A stretch of 64,000 nucleotides of DNA, taken from NCBI RefSeq assembly GCF_021869535.1, contig NW_026262679.1:87541143-87605142 (forward strand). The letters run 5' to 3'. Positions 11,290 to 24,200 of the stretch are shown in pieces. Source of the stretch: Mytilus californianus (Eukaryota > Mollusca > Bivalvia > Mytilida > Mytilidae). Positions within the stretch are counted from its first letter, which is position 1. The number at the start of each line of letters is the position of its first letter. The notes below the pieces were generated by a model. It made no database searches and was not told the DNA's origin. It saw nothing but the letters and a program-made list of their open reading frames with translations. The position numbers and the translations under genes were made by a program.

Positions 11290-13250
11290 GTTTTTTAAAC
11301 CAAAAAATATTTTTTAAGTTATTCCCTTGAACAAATAAAATATGTGCAAGGTGGAGGACATTGGAACTCTGTACTTTTGTTTAAGAGGAGATGATTACCC
11401 TTTTCCTTTTCTTTTGCCTCATCCATTAACATTCATAATATTTATGAGGATATGAATGGCCTTTATCGTCAAGTGTCAGATGCCCCCTATTCACTAAACA
11501 CATCACTGTAAAAGTAAACAGATAAAAAAATGATTATCGCTAATGTTTCCATTAATCCTCATATTGGGTACCCCATTCACTACCTCATTTGTCTAAAGAA
11601 TTAACATTAATTCTGAAATAGAACTAAATTCGACCTGTATGTACATACAGGGCACCCTTGACTATAATTAAGGGATCATCAGGCTGTCTCACCAAATATC
11701 AATCCTTTATAGACACAATCAATGTATGTTATCTATATCAATACTATAGAAAAAAATATTGAATTGAATTGGAATTTATGACAATAAGAGATGAGTCTCA
11801 ATTACAGTAGGAAAGTTTATTCTTAAGTGTAGACTATAAGACTGGTAATCCAAAATCTTTCCATTTTATTTTATTTATTTTTTTTGCTGTACTTCTGCAT
11901 ACAGTCAACATGATCAGGGGTAATACTTCTCCAAGGAAAATTTGTTTTTTGGTAAAAGTAACTAATTTTTGAGGTAGAGTTATCTCCCTTAGATATTTTT
12001 TTAACCTAAATTGATAACTTGTTATTTGCGTAATTTAAGTAAAAGTTATTACCCTTTTATAATATGCACCAATTTCTTCTTAAGTCAACCAAATTTAACT
12101 TGTTAAACTGACCACTAGACTTTAGAAAAAAATGTTTTCTGAAGAATTTTGAATTTTTAAGCCTTGGATAATTCATCACTATAATCTAGTTTGGTTCATT
12201 CTCAGACTTGCTTTTACCACATTTTTGAATTTGGTTAGTCAAATAAGAAAATCAATCAGTTTCACCTCCCAACAGGACAACATGCAACCAAGGGGAAATA
12301 ACTCCAACTCAAATAAGTCATATACCGTATTCAAAACTATAATAAAGAAAGTCACATTTTTCTTTTTGTCTTGGTCTTCTCTTGATTACATTACTGTAAC
12401 TCAGTGTTTAATTTTCTGTCTTCAATAGCTGTCTTTACTATTCATGAAAGTAAAAAAATGTACAACTCAAGAGACAATGAAAATCTACTTTGTCTGTTAT
12501 TTTCATATATAATATCTATTTTAAATCTTCCAGGGAATAATTTTTAAGGACATTGCACAGTTTTTGACATCTGAGTGTAGTAGAGTTCTTTGCAAAGTTC
12601 TTTTGATACAAAATCGAACACTGCATGGTTTCAAAATATCATTCACAGTTCAGTAAAAATATTTGAAGTATTATTTGACTTCCCTGAATTTGAGAATTTA
12701 AGGGGTAATTAAAAAATAACTACTTGTATAAATAAATTTTTGCAGTAATGTGAGGGAGATTGTTTAAAACAGTAGTCATTAGAAAGAAAATTTAATCTGA
12801 CAAATGTACTTATTCAAGTAAGTATTGCTTAAATCTTCAAGTGTATAAAAAATTTAAATAAGTATTACCCCTGTAGCATATCTGATACACAGATTTTTCA
12901 GGATTTTCTGAAAATATCTTAAGAAGCTTATAAGTTACTAAAAATTAATATACATCATTACAAAAAAGGATATAACAAGTGTGAACAATTTTTATAAATT
13001 TTCTTCATGAAATTGACATTTAACACGTTCAACATATTAGAAAATGCTGATTGTGTGGGAGAACTTGAGAAGGAGGGTATTAACCTTAGTTTTTTAATGT
13101 TGCTGAATAAGACAGCTTCCATTATTGTTTGGATGTAAGTTTAATACTGTACTTTATATAAAATGTGATTGAAAAGCTCATTTCTAATTATTTGTAATTT
13201 TATAAATATTTTAGGATATTAGCATATAACAGCAATCATGTATTCTGATT
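11290..13250. other. Intergenic spacer upstream of the dehydrogenase
   Basis: No coding exon, RNA gene or repeat family is recognised in this AT-rich stretch. Confidence 0.4.
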
Positions 13251-13255
13251 TTACT

Positions 13256-13430
13256 ATTTTAATTGATTGATTGTTGGTTTAAGGCTACTTTCAGCACTTG
13301 TGGCAATATTGTGGTGAACAGTTTTTATTGATGGAGGAAGCTGGAGTACCCAGAGAAAACCACCGACTTTCAACCGGAAAACTGGCAGTCCTAGTCAATT
13401 TAGATTGTATATGAATGCACCTGCCACCAG
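13256..13430 (-). mobile_element. Truncated tRNA-derived SINE (- strand)
   Basis: The central domain and tail of the SINE at 5,523-5,777 are present in the same orientation, with landmarks CAGTTTTTATTGATGGAGGA and GGCAGTCCTAGTCAATTTAG. The tRNA-like head is missing. It lies about 85 bp before the acceptor of the first coding exon of the dehydrogenase. Confidence 0.65.
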
Positions 13431-13537
13431 TGGTTTTTAATTTGTTTTAATGTTTTGCAGTAAATGTTTTTGTATTGTCAATTAACTTAATGTTGGAATT
13501 GTTTACCTTGCAGGATTATCCCCCCTTTTTTAAGAGG

Positions 13538-16500
13538 ATGGATTATTCATTGTGGTTTGTGACCATCAGTACAGTATTACTTGTGGTATATATTATTGTC
13601 CAGCTACTGAAGGGAAAATGCAACAGTACAGCATCATTAGAAGGGAAAACAATAATAGTTACTGGAGCCAACACAGGTCAGCATTAGATAAAAAAAATAT
13701 TACAGATTTTACTCTAGGCATATTTTTATTATCAAAGTTTTAATAAAAAAAATTTCAAATGTAATAACCAGTGAAGGTACAATATTTAGCAGTCAACATG
13801 CTTCTATATTTAAGGTGCACACTTACATGTAATATGTCACCTTTTTGGAAAATTTTGGAAAGAAAAAAAAAAATTTTTAGGGTACCAAAGTTTGTTCTTT
13901 TATGAAGCTTTTACTCACTATTACTTAAAAAGATATTTTTGTTTGATTGATTAAAATTTGATAAAATTTGAATTGTTATGACTATTAAAACTGCTTATTT
14001 TATCTATTGTTATCATATATCTTGCATAAACTGAATAAAAACATGTTTAAAGTATCATGTGTGTCTTTTCTAACAAAATAATGTTTTGAAATTTAGGTAT
14101 AGGATATGAAACAGCCCTAAGTTTTGCCAGACGTAAAGGTCGTGTGATTCTTGCATGTAGAAGCAAAGAAAGGGCAGAGGCAGCTTGTAAAACAATTAAA
14201 GAAACCTCAGGCAACCAAAATGTACTTGTGAAGATTATAGATCTCAGTATAATGGCATCGGTAAGAAAGTTTGCTGAAGATTTTATAAAAGAAGAGAAAA
14301 GATTGGACATTCTGGTAAACAATGCAGCAGTTTCAGGCAAGAGTCATTATTTACACTTATATTTTTTTCAGAAATAACCAAAAAAAAGGAAAACATCTAA
14401 AACTTTCAAAATTTTGTTTTTATCAAAATGACTTACACTTAATCCTCTTCATGAATTGATACACATAAGTCCAACACCATCAAATGAATTAGTCAACTAG
14501 ATTTGATAGTTTCACTGAATTTTTTTAAATTTAGATATAAAACAAACAACATAAAAATATCTTTTTTTTTCAACAAAATGAAATATCTGCTTGGTTAGAT
14601 TGTTTCTTTTATCTAGATATAAAAAAAAAGATCTGTCAGAACAAAGCAAAATACAGATATTTATTGCATTGTCTCAACTCTTTCATTTCAATTTTTCTTC
14701 CTTAAAATAAAAATAAAACAGACTGTATATAGTCTTATCAATGGCAAGTCAGTACTTCGTAATAAATGACTTATACAATGTATTGATCAGTTGTCTTGGT
14801 ATGGTTATATATACTGATAAGAAGAGAAATGAGATATATCTTAATGAGAAAGCAATCCAACATTAAGCATCATACAAAAATATAAATTAAAACATATAGA
14901 CCACAGTATAGACATTTACAATGATCTAGCACATACTCGTTATAGTATTAAACTTCTTAAAAAAATAGCTCTCTTTTAACATTGAAAATATGAAACACAA
15001 GTAAGGGAATGTAGCCATATGCTTTATATCTTGTAGGGTTACATTTAAAAAGTTTTAGTATGTCTGTAATGCGCATGAAAAACTAGCAGAAAACTATGAA
15101 AAATTCAATAAAAGAAGAAGTTGGACAAAATTCTCATGTTGATTCATATGCTCTTGAAAATATAATTGAAAGTAAAACAGCTCTTTTATGAGTGCCATTC
15201 TCAATCTGTATAATTATATCAGTAAGAGTACTTCTTATTGTTTAAAATCTATTTAAAGATATTGATAAAATCACAGCTCAAACACAGTAATTTAGACTTC
15301 TCTTAATATAAACAGGCATGAAGAAAACCATGACAGAAGAAGGTTTGGAATATAGTTATGCAACAAACTATCTTGGGCCATTCTTATTGACTAACTTGTT
15401 ATTAGGTAAGATTATTATAGGGACACCAATATGTATGTAAGAGTCAAATCTATGTCCAGCCTCAGATCTGTGATCTTACCTCAAATTAGTGTCCTGTGAC
15501 TTCATAACACTAAAACCTGTTGCCCTTTATCCAGCATTAGTTCTGTGTCCCATGATGTCATGGTACTCAAATCTGTGGACCTTTATCCATCCTCAAAGTG
15601 TGTCCTATCCTAAGATCTGTGTTCCATGATATCATCACACTCAAAGCTGTGGCCCTTTGTCCAACCTCAAATATCTGCCATTTCCTCAGATCTGTGTCCC
15701 ATGTGTCATGATTCTCAAATTTGTAGCCCTTTGTCCAGCATCAAATATGTGTCCTTTCCTCAGATCTGTGTCTTGTGATGTCATGATATAGAATAGATGT
15801 ACCAATTTTGTAGATAAAGTTTGTGGTTAGCTGACCCCTTAGTCATGGTACATTGACCTTGGAACTTTTACATGTTAAAAAAGTTTCAACATTAGAATTA
15901 AACTATCAAATTTCACACAGATGAGACCTATCTAAGTTAGTTTCAACAAATTATTGTGTTTAAAAAAATAAGTTTTTTCTAACTTAAGCGGAGGTTTTGC
16001 AAGGGAAATCTCGAATTTTGGAAAGTTTCATGAGAGGTGATCTACCATTCAAACTAACACATTGCTTTGTTACAACATTTCATTTGTAAACATAGAAAAT
16101 TATTTAACATCATAATTTAAGCATTAAAACAAATTGAGTTACAGTCAACCAATAAATCTGTAGTGTATGAAAACAATGTATCTGGTTTAATGGAAGAAAA
16201 AGTTTCTTCCATTGATCTTTTATCAAGGATGAGAATACTTTTTAACATTTTAAAAAATTCTTGATTATTTTTTATGTCAATGATGTTTGGATGTTGTGAA
16301 TTTCATTACAGAGGAAACAGTTTTTTAGAAAAATCTAAGATTCAAGATCTGGTTATCTCCCTTTCATTTAAGAAATTCTTTTATCTTTTGCTTGTTCTTC
16401 TCAGCAAGGAAATGACATTGATAAAAGATTTCCTTATGTTCAGTTTGATTTCCTGATTTTTTTCTTTTATTAGTTTCATGTCCATTTACTTAATTTCTTT

Positions 16501-19500
16501 TCATTTTTATATATATTTTAAAAAATATCAGAAATACTGTAAGAACTTGTTAGATGAACTTTGATCATGTGCAAAATATATTAGCCAAACTTACATTTAT
16601 TTTGCATTTCTCTGTTGTACTCAAATTATGAATTACCTCCCTTTTTTAAATTTTGCAATAGTTGGTATATGACTAAAAAAAAAAGTCTAAATGCTCTTGA
16701 TACTTAGATTTAGTTCAATCTGTCAGTTTTTGGTTAAAGTAGTTTTTGGAGAAGTTGAAGTCCAATCAACTTGAAACTTAGTACACATGTTCCCTATGAT
16801 ATGATCTTTCTAATTTTAATGCCAAATTAGAGTTTTGACCCCAATTTCAAGGTCCACTGAACATAGAAAATGATAGTGCGAGTTGGGCATCCGTGTACTA
16901 TGGACACATTCTTGTACTTATTTATTACATAAATAGTTTTCATTGCATTTGTTCTTGTTATTGCCTTTTAGATTTAATGAAAAAGACTCCAAACAGTAGA
17001 ATAGTGAATGTTTCTTCTATAGTGAATATGTTTGGGAATGTCAGCTTTGATACTTTAAATGGGGAAAAGTACAGCATTGCTGGAACGTACTATGATACTA
17101 AGCTGTTAAATATAATGTTTACCAAAGAGCTAGCAAGAAAATTACAAGGAACCAGTAAGTAATTATTTATCTCTCAAAGTTTTGTTCAATATGAATTGTT
17201 AATATCTGACACTTGAACAAACCAGTTTTATGAAGAATATACTTATCCATTTATATTTTTATTGCCTGTAAGTGCATTTACAAAATAAAGAGTTGTATTT
17301 TCAAAACGGCAGACACCTGTTTTTCATTCTTGTCAGTTTACTAAATCATTCAAGGGAATGAATTTCTATTATCATAGGTGTCAGACTCAATTTTCATTGA
17401 GTGACCTCCCTTGTCAGAAAATTTTCAATAGGGAGATATACCATTGAGTCTATCGTATGTTGTTTTTGTAATATATAGATTCTACCACTTTAGACAGCTA
17501 AATTTTCAAATTTAAAATATGAGGCTTGTCAAAAGTATTTATACCATTATAAAATGTTTCAATCAAAATTAACTTGAATCCAATCATTAATTTTGAATTA
17601 AATACCTGAAACATAACATTGTGTAGTTTGTGCACTTTGTAAACAGATAATGATTTGTCAGATTTTACATACATATATATAGTTAAGGAAAAACATTAGA
17701 ATTTTTACATCATTAGAATTAATTTAATTATCCTATCAAATTTCAGGTGTGACAACATCGTGTCTTCATCCTGGATCAGTTCGTACAGAACTTCTTAGAA
17801 ACATACCTGTGTATGTAAGAATACCATTTCAAATTATGGGACTTCTCTTTTTCAAGGTAAATAGAGTGTAGAAATATTATCATTAAGTTTAAACATACCA
17901 GATTGATTGCTATTGAGCATTTGTCTTGATTAATAAATGAAATGGAATTCATCGCACATCTTTATTTTACAGCATTATGATGTTTTGAATCTGTGTTTTA
18001 TTTTTATTTTTTTTTGTTTTGTTTTTTTATTGGGAGGAGAGGGGTGCCATCATGAATTATCTGAGCTCGAAGTTTGGAAACCAAATGATGTATAGATATA
18101 TGAGGGCTTAAAAAGGTAGCCAAAAACTGTTTGAAGTTAATATTGTTTCTATAATACAGAAATTACCCAAATTTATAAAATGGGAGATTAAGTAAATTGT
18201 ATGTGCACAATAAATCATGCAACTGATTGACACCAATCTTAATTGACCGGAATTGCCAGTTTCCTATTGAAGGTTGATGGTTTCCTATGGGCACTCAGGC
18301 TTCCTCCACCAATAAAAACTTGCATCCATGAAATAGCCAATACATTGTAGTACCGAAAGTGGTGTTAAACACCCAATATCATGGAACTGATTAATCATTG
18401 ACCTCATTAGTAAAATATCAAACTTTAAGAATAAAGAACCATAACTTTTTAACACTGAATATACATTTGTGTTTGATGGTTCATGGCATTTTGTAAAAAA
18501 AACTTTAAAAAAATAAACTGTATTTTTTTTTGTCAGAGAAATAACAAATCACTATTTTAGATAGGGAAAAAGGTAAACAACTTTTGTATAAATCTGATGT
18601 AAAATCTAACGGAATTTATCATATCTTTTATTAATGTTAATACATAGTTTAAAAGTATCAAAATATTCTATATGACAATGTTACAGTATATAGCCTGTAT
18701 AGTACGCAGTTGTGTATAACACGCACCCACAAGCTGTTTTATAAGTTATTCCTTAAGTCTCAAGAATAAAACGGCTAAGCTCAAATCTGTACTAAAGCCA
18801 ATACACAAACAGCCAGTTAATAACACTGAAGTGGGAATTGTTATTTAAAGTAGTACATCTCATACTTAAAACAGACTACAGTGACATGTACTTGTGAATG
18901 TTTACTACAGTGACTACAGGGACATGTACTTGGGAATGTTTACTTCAGTGACATTTACAAGCAAATGTTTACTTCAGTGACATGTTCTTGTGAATGTTTA
19001 CTACAGTGACATGTACTTGTGAATGTTTACCTCAGTGACATTTACAAGTGAATGTTTACTTCAATGACATGTTCTTGTGAATGATTACCACAGTGACATG
19101 TACTTGTGAATGTTTACTTCAGTGACATTCTTGTGAATGTTTACTTCAGTGACATGTACTTGTTAATGGTTACTACTGTGACATGTACTTGCCAATGTTT
19201 ACTACAGTGACATTTACTTGTAAATGTTTAATTCAGTGACATGTACTTGGGAATTTTTACTTCAGTGGCTTGACCTGTGAATGTTTATGACAGTGACATG
19301 TTCTTGTGAATGCTTACAACAGTGACATGTACTTGTGAATGTCTACTTCAGTGACATGAACTTGTAATGTTCAATTCAATTACATGTACATTTGTACTTG
19401 TGAATGTTTATTTCAGTGACATGTACTTGTGAATGTTTATTTCAATGACATGTACTTGTGAATGATTATTTCAATGACATGTACTTGTGAATGTTTACTT

Positions 19501-19790
19501 CAGTGACATGTACTTGTGAATGTTTACTTGTCATCTTCCTTGCATGCTTTTAATCAACATTACTTCTGTATCAATATTATCACTGATTGATGTATTTACA
19601 GACTTGTGAAGAAGGTGCCCAGACTACTATATATTGTGCTATCAGTGAGGATCTAAAGGGTGTGTCAGGACATTATTATATGGATTGTAAGGACTATGAA
19701 CGCACTATATACATAAGTAAACAAGCTTATGATGAAGGTTTGTGTAAAAAGATATGGGAAGTCTCTGAGAGGTTAACTGAATCAAAATAA
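13538..19790 (+). CDS. Retinol dehydrogenase 11-14-like short-chain dehydrogenase (6 coding exons)
   Basis: NAD(P)-dependent oxidoreductase of the classical SDR family, probably ER-anchored and acting on retinoids or lipid carbonyls. The exons are 13538-13676, 14097-14336, 15316-15405, 16972-17154, 17747-17856 and 19602-19790. The splice phases are 1,1,1,1,0, and the joined frame is 316 residues, a normal length for the family. An N-terminal hydrophobic anchor (about residues 5-24) precedes the cofactor motif TGANTGIG (42-49), which is completed across the first splice junction. Next come NNAA (121-124, where NNAG is usual), catalytic Ser172, YYDTK (Tyr196, Lys200) and HPGSVRTEL. The start ATG has A at -3 and G at +4. 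It lies 24 bases after a good acceptor (TTTACCTTGCAG), so the 5' UTR is probably spliced. Intron 2 appears to use a GC donor. A degenerate copy of the last exon lies at 50.6 kb. The family is confident but the exact orthologue and substrate are not. Confidence 0.93.
15441..15788. repeat. Tandem repeat in dehydrogenase intron 3
   Basis: About five diverged units of 60-75 bp, each carrying variants of CAGATCTGTGTCC, ATGATGTCATG, CTCAAA and GCCCTTTGTCCA. The segment is GC-richer than the surrounding intron. Confidence 0.75.
16720..16915 (+). repeat. Ancient mollusc dispersed repeat in intron 3
   Basis: It contains GAAGTCCAATCAACTTGAAA, TTAATGCCAAATTAGAGTTT, GACCCCAATTTCAAGGTCCA and GGGCATCCGTGTACTATGGA. 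This order is known to me from a conserved and widely scattered molluscan repeat. It ends just before exon 4. Confidence 0.55.
18229..18379 (+). mobile_element. 5'-truncated SINE in dehydrogenase intron 5
   Basis: The central domain and tail match the SINE at 62.5 kb (CCTCCACCAATAAAAACT). It is flanked by CATGCAACTGATT (18,216-18,228) and CATGGAACTGATT (18,380-18,392). This is a 13 bp target duplication with one mismatch, so the element was already truncated when it inserted. Confidence 0.75.
18875..19531. repeat. 29 bp minisatellite in dehydrogenase intron 5, about 22 copies
   Basis: The unit is approximately CAGTGACATGTACTTGTGAA followed by TGTTTACTT. Units vary by point changes and small indels. 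A short relic of the same array (50,437-50,545) precedes the pseudo-exon at 50.6 kb, showing that the array was there before the segmental duplication. Confidence 0.9.
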
Positions 19791-21100
19791 TAGCAGAACA
19801 GTAACTTTGTATACAAAAATTGTAATATTGCTCAATGTAACATTCAAATCAAAATGTTTGAATCAGGTTGTGAAATTTACAAAAATCAAATGTGCCTTTG
19901 TCTTACTTTATTTATTAAAAAAGGCTAGATCTTGCCATAAATTGTGGATGATTGGCCATCATTGATAGCTATGGTGCCCTCTAGATGTTTATTTTGGTCT
20001 TTTTTTGTTGTTGGTTTGCTGTCTTATTAATATTTAATCATGTGATGGAACAGGACTAAACAATTTAGGAAGAATCAGAATTTAAAATTGTTTTCTGCAT
20101 AAAGAATTTGCAAACCATGTAAAATAATTATAAAGTAAAGTAGATCAGAGATACAAGAATTATAGAAATGGCAGACTATTTTTAGTCCATCGTCTGCAAA
20201 GAAATTGTTATAATTTTATCAGGGCTTCCAAAATGGTTGTAATGTCAGACTTGACCGTTAAGTTATATTTTTTACTTGTTCTGCCAAGCCTGAAACGGAC
20301 TTATAATGTGGGTTTGTTATTTTAACATCATTCAGAAAATATGAGTTTTTTTGCGATCTTTTTGACCTGACTTTTTGCCTTAAGCAACCACACATTTCCA
20401 GTCATAAAAGTGACATGATGAATAAGTACTATAAAAACAAAACCCACTTTGTCTGACAGTTAAATTTACTTGTTCAGGCGGCAGGTTACTATTTTGTACT
20501 GGACATTGATCGGTCAATTTAAAGTTATTTCCTTAAATTTCAGCGGTTTGCAGCTAATTAATTCTGTCAAAAAGATTTAAATTATCAGAAATATGTATAT
20601 AAATATAATTTGATGAAAAATTTTAAAAGATAGTAATAAAGGTTTTAAGCAAAAAATTGTCAGAACCATGTTGTTTAAACTAGTACACATGTGTGCATAT
20701 GCGCAGGTATGAGATTTTATTATGCATCTGAATATTTTTAAAATGCAAAATTATCATTGATACCTTTATCTAAAGTAAATTTTGAGTATTTTCTTGAAGA
20801 AATGACTTGGAAAGAGCTACATGTACTTAATCTCTATTGTGACTTGCCTGTCCTACACGGGTTACGAATCCGTCTCTGGTACATGTTTTACCATTGTTAA
20901 GTCAGCATCCGGTATAAGGAAAATGTACTTTTTAAAAACTAAAGTAAAGTTTTTGACAGCGTAATTATGCTCAAATAAAGAGTGAAAGACAGATATAAGT
21001 ACACTGATGTTGCACACTTCGTATGATGTACTGTCAATTTATCAGTTTTCGTCAGAACACCGAATTTAGATCAAAAGTCAAGTTTGATATCGTTTTAATC
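19791..21100 (+). other. 3' flank and probable 3' UTR of the dehydrogenase
   Basis: No further exon is seen. Candidate polyadenylation signals are ATTAAA at 19,914-19,919 and AATAAA at 20,635-20,640. Which one is used cannot be decided from sequence. Confidence 0.35.
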
Positions 21101-21104
21101 ACAG

Positions 21105-21275
21105 AAATCTGAAATTTTATTATTAAACGTGAAAAATTGTTCAAATATGAAAGAACACAGAGATGAGCTTGGCTAAATGTGAAAAATCGGTCAAATATGA
21201 AAGAACAGAGAGATGAGCTCTTTCATATTTGACCAATTTTTCATGTTTAATTGATAAAATTTCAGATTCCTGAGT
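21105..21275. repeat. Foldback repeat with a duplicated left arm
   Basis: The unit GTTCAAATATGAAAGAACA with GAGATGAGCT occurs twice in direct orientation (about 21,138 and 21,191). It then occurs once in reverse complement (GAGCTCTTTCATATTTGACC). The outer sequences TCTGAAATTTTAT and ATAAAATTTCAGA complete an imperfect palindrome of about 170 bp. Confidence 0.7.
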
Positions 21276-21279
21276 TTTA

Positions 21280-24200
21280 ATGTAAATCATTGTTTATATA
21301 ATGCTCAACTGATTACCATGATTGCCTTTTGTTACTAAGTCTTAAGGGATTAAATTAGGAATAACACAAAAAATATCCGGCAGGCTCAAATATTTTTTGG
21401 AAGCCCTGAATTTTATACATAGTTACTGCAGCAATGGACAAATTGACTATATTTGATGACGAGAAAGACAGACGTACAATAAGAGCCATTATTTGGTCTG
21501 CCGTTGGTATTGAAAATTTTGTATAATTACTCAAGCCTTTCAAAATTATGTTTATTTTATTGATAAATGAATAGGTTGATGTAATCTGGACACTAAGGTG
21601 CAGAAAAGTCACATGTAACATCACTATGATGTTATAAACATGTTGAAATTTACATATTTGGCCTTAAATGGCTTTTTTACACTTATTTTTTGTGCAAATT
21701 AAAAAATGAAAGCCAAGGCCTTACCCAGAAAGATATTTTACTCACATCAAAATTGTACCTAAATATTACTAACAAGATCTGAAAATGAGGCTATGTTGGC
21801 AGTTTTTGCATTTTTGCATTAAATACGGAAATAAAATTGGAAGCCATAAAATCTGAATATATGATAAGTTTATGATACTTTTGATTTTTCTTTCTCAAAA
21901 TCAAGGGTCCAAATAACTGACCTTATTGTAACTTCTCCATTGGCATGTTTGGGGTAAAAGTTTATTATTCAATTCAGTCATTATTGATTAACTAGGTAGA
22001 ACATATTTTTTTGTGAAAAAGCATGATACCAAAGTATTATATTTTGTACACATCAGCATTTGACAATATCTAGTCTACATATTTACAACTTTTAATGATA
22101 AATAATTTATTTCTAGTCAGTGCCTTTAAAATATTTTTTAAGTATTGAGATACAAATTGTTTATATTCATATACATTGTATTTTTTTCTAATTTATATTT
22201 TGAAATGATATATAAAAAGTTTATATTTATATTTAAAGATAGCTTGTGAAAAATAATTGTGATATACATGAAGAAATCCATTGTTAAACCTTCATTGTTA
22301 CCTATACTTCTGTTTTTTTTCCAGTCATTAGATAATTTTTATAAAGACAGAATTTTGATTTAAATTTCAACATTTATACTTTTCACCCAACATTTATTAT
22401 TTTATTTGTCAGTTGATGTAAAAACAGCATTCTTGCCCAGATTGTCAAAGAATATATTGGTTTTTATCTTAGCTTGCCAAATACCCATATGAGCTTTTGC
22501 CATCACTTGGTGTTCATTTTCTGTCGTCATTTTTTTTCCTTCCAAAACTATCAAACCAGAGTTAAAAAAATATAATGCGATTGAATTCTTAGAGAATTGA
22601 GATTTAAGTTTGTAAACTTTATTCTATTCCATCAACAAGCATGGCTATCAGGGTAAAAAAAATAGAACATAATGGTAAAATGCAGGCAGGTATTGTCTAA
22701 TATTTAAAAAATCAATGTAGATAAAGAAAATCTAATAGAGCAAAAACAATTATAATGTAGAGATCTACCTCCTTTCCATTTGAACTAAAATGATCAGACA
22801 GCTGTTTATAATAGTTGGTATGGTCCCATTAATCAATGGATGTTAAAGAGCCATCCGTCATCATCACCCCATTGATCAATTAGTGGATACTTAGTAGGGT
22901 TGTTTGTATTTGTAACCATACTGGTCATTTTGATTAGACAATATTTACGGGAATTTTTATTCTTGGTCCATTTTTTGGACTTTTGTACCACTTCATTTTG
23001 AAGATTTCATATGCAAAATATGGCCTTAACACACCTACTGCAAATTATTTTAGTAAATAGTTCTGTAGCTTTTCCAGGGTTACCTTTTAGACTATAATAA
23101 ATCTCTTTGATACTTATTTTGAATTTGATATTACTTTAAACAGTATTATGTCATCTTAATGTGTGAACATGAAATCCATGACAAATGAATCTAGATTTTG
23201 TTTTAAAAGATTTTAAGTGTTGACTCTTTTGTAAAGAGATTATATCTATTGGCTCTTTTGTAAAGATATTTTATATATTGGCTTTTTTGTATAGAGATTT
23301 TAATAACTATTGGCTCTTTGAAGTGTTTCAAGCCTCAATGAATTATTTGAAATCATTGTTATTATATGTTAACTGTGATTTTGTGCTAGCTTTAACTTTT
23401 TAGTTTTAATTTTTATGATTTATTATGATTATAATATTAATTTTGTTTATCTAATATGTTGTTTTATATATATATGAATTATTATATTATATTTTTGCTG
23501 TTTTAGAGCATTTGTTAGGTTTATACAGATGCATTCCATTTAAGCTGATTCAGCAGTTATTTCTGTAGGTTGTTCCTTAGATGACAGGGTATATACCATT
23601 TTCACTATTAAACTTTACAATACAGATGAAAATGAATGTCATGAATCATGAAAATATTGTATATTTAATCAAAAGAATTATGAAATTTTAGATAGTTAGA
23701 CTTCTATGAGATGGTTTATCTTCAATTCTAAGAAATGCCACATTTGAATTATTTAAAATAAAAAAGATTGCACTTTTCAATTTTATATTGTTTTGACAGA
23801 GAAATATAATGCAAGTGATCAGCATCTCCATGCATTTGATGGCCATAAGATTTACTGTAAATTTAGAAATTATTGCGTGCATTTATTACTGCAATTTTTT
23901 AAGAATGGACAAGAATGTGAGAATAATTATTGCGATTTCAGGAAAATCTGCATACAAGTGCAGTTATTCACCTTAATTAATAAAAACCTCATAATATTTT
24001 TTTAATTTACAGTATTGAATCAGCATACATCTCTCTCATTATTTTCAAACTAATTTTTTTCTGTACTGACATATAATTTATTTTTTTTCACATTTTTAGA
24101 ATTTTTCCAGATATGATTTAAGAGGCTTGAAATATGTTTCTTTTAAAATAAAGATTTTATGTCAGATTAGTGAAAGTCAAAAATTGACAATCAAGATACT

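Noticed and set aside
13475..13537. Upstream in-frame ATG (13,475) as the dehydrogenase start
   Set aside because: It lies before a strong splice acceptor (TTTACCTTGCAG ending at 13,513) and would add about 21 unfamiliar residues ahead of the membrane anchor. The ATG at 13,538 has the better context.
14337..14342. Use of the GT at 14,343 as the end of dehydrogenase exon 2
   Set aside because: Both options keep the frame, but GTCATT is a poor donor while CAG followed by GCAAGA fits the GC-AG consensus. The shorter join also gives the family-like sequence.
18875..19531. CRISPR-like regular repeats
   Set aside because: The units are contiguous without unique spacers, and the genome is clearly eukaryotic. 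It is a minisatellite.
20840..20900. tRNA-like GGGTTACGAATCC motif near 20,858
   Set aside because: There is a B-box-like word only. No A box or stems lie at a suitable distance.
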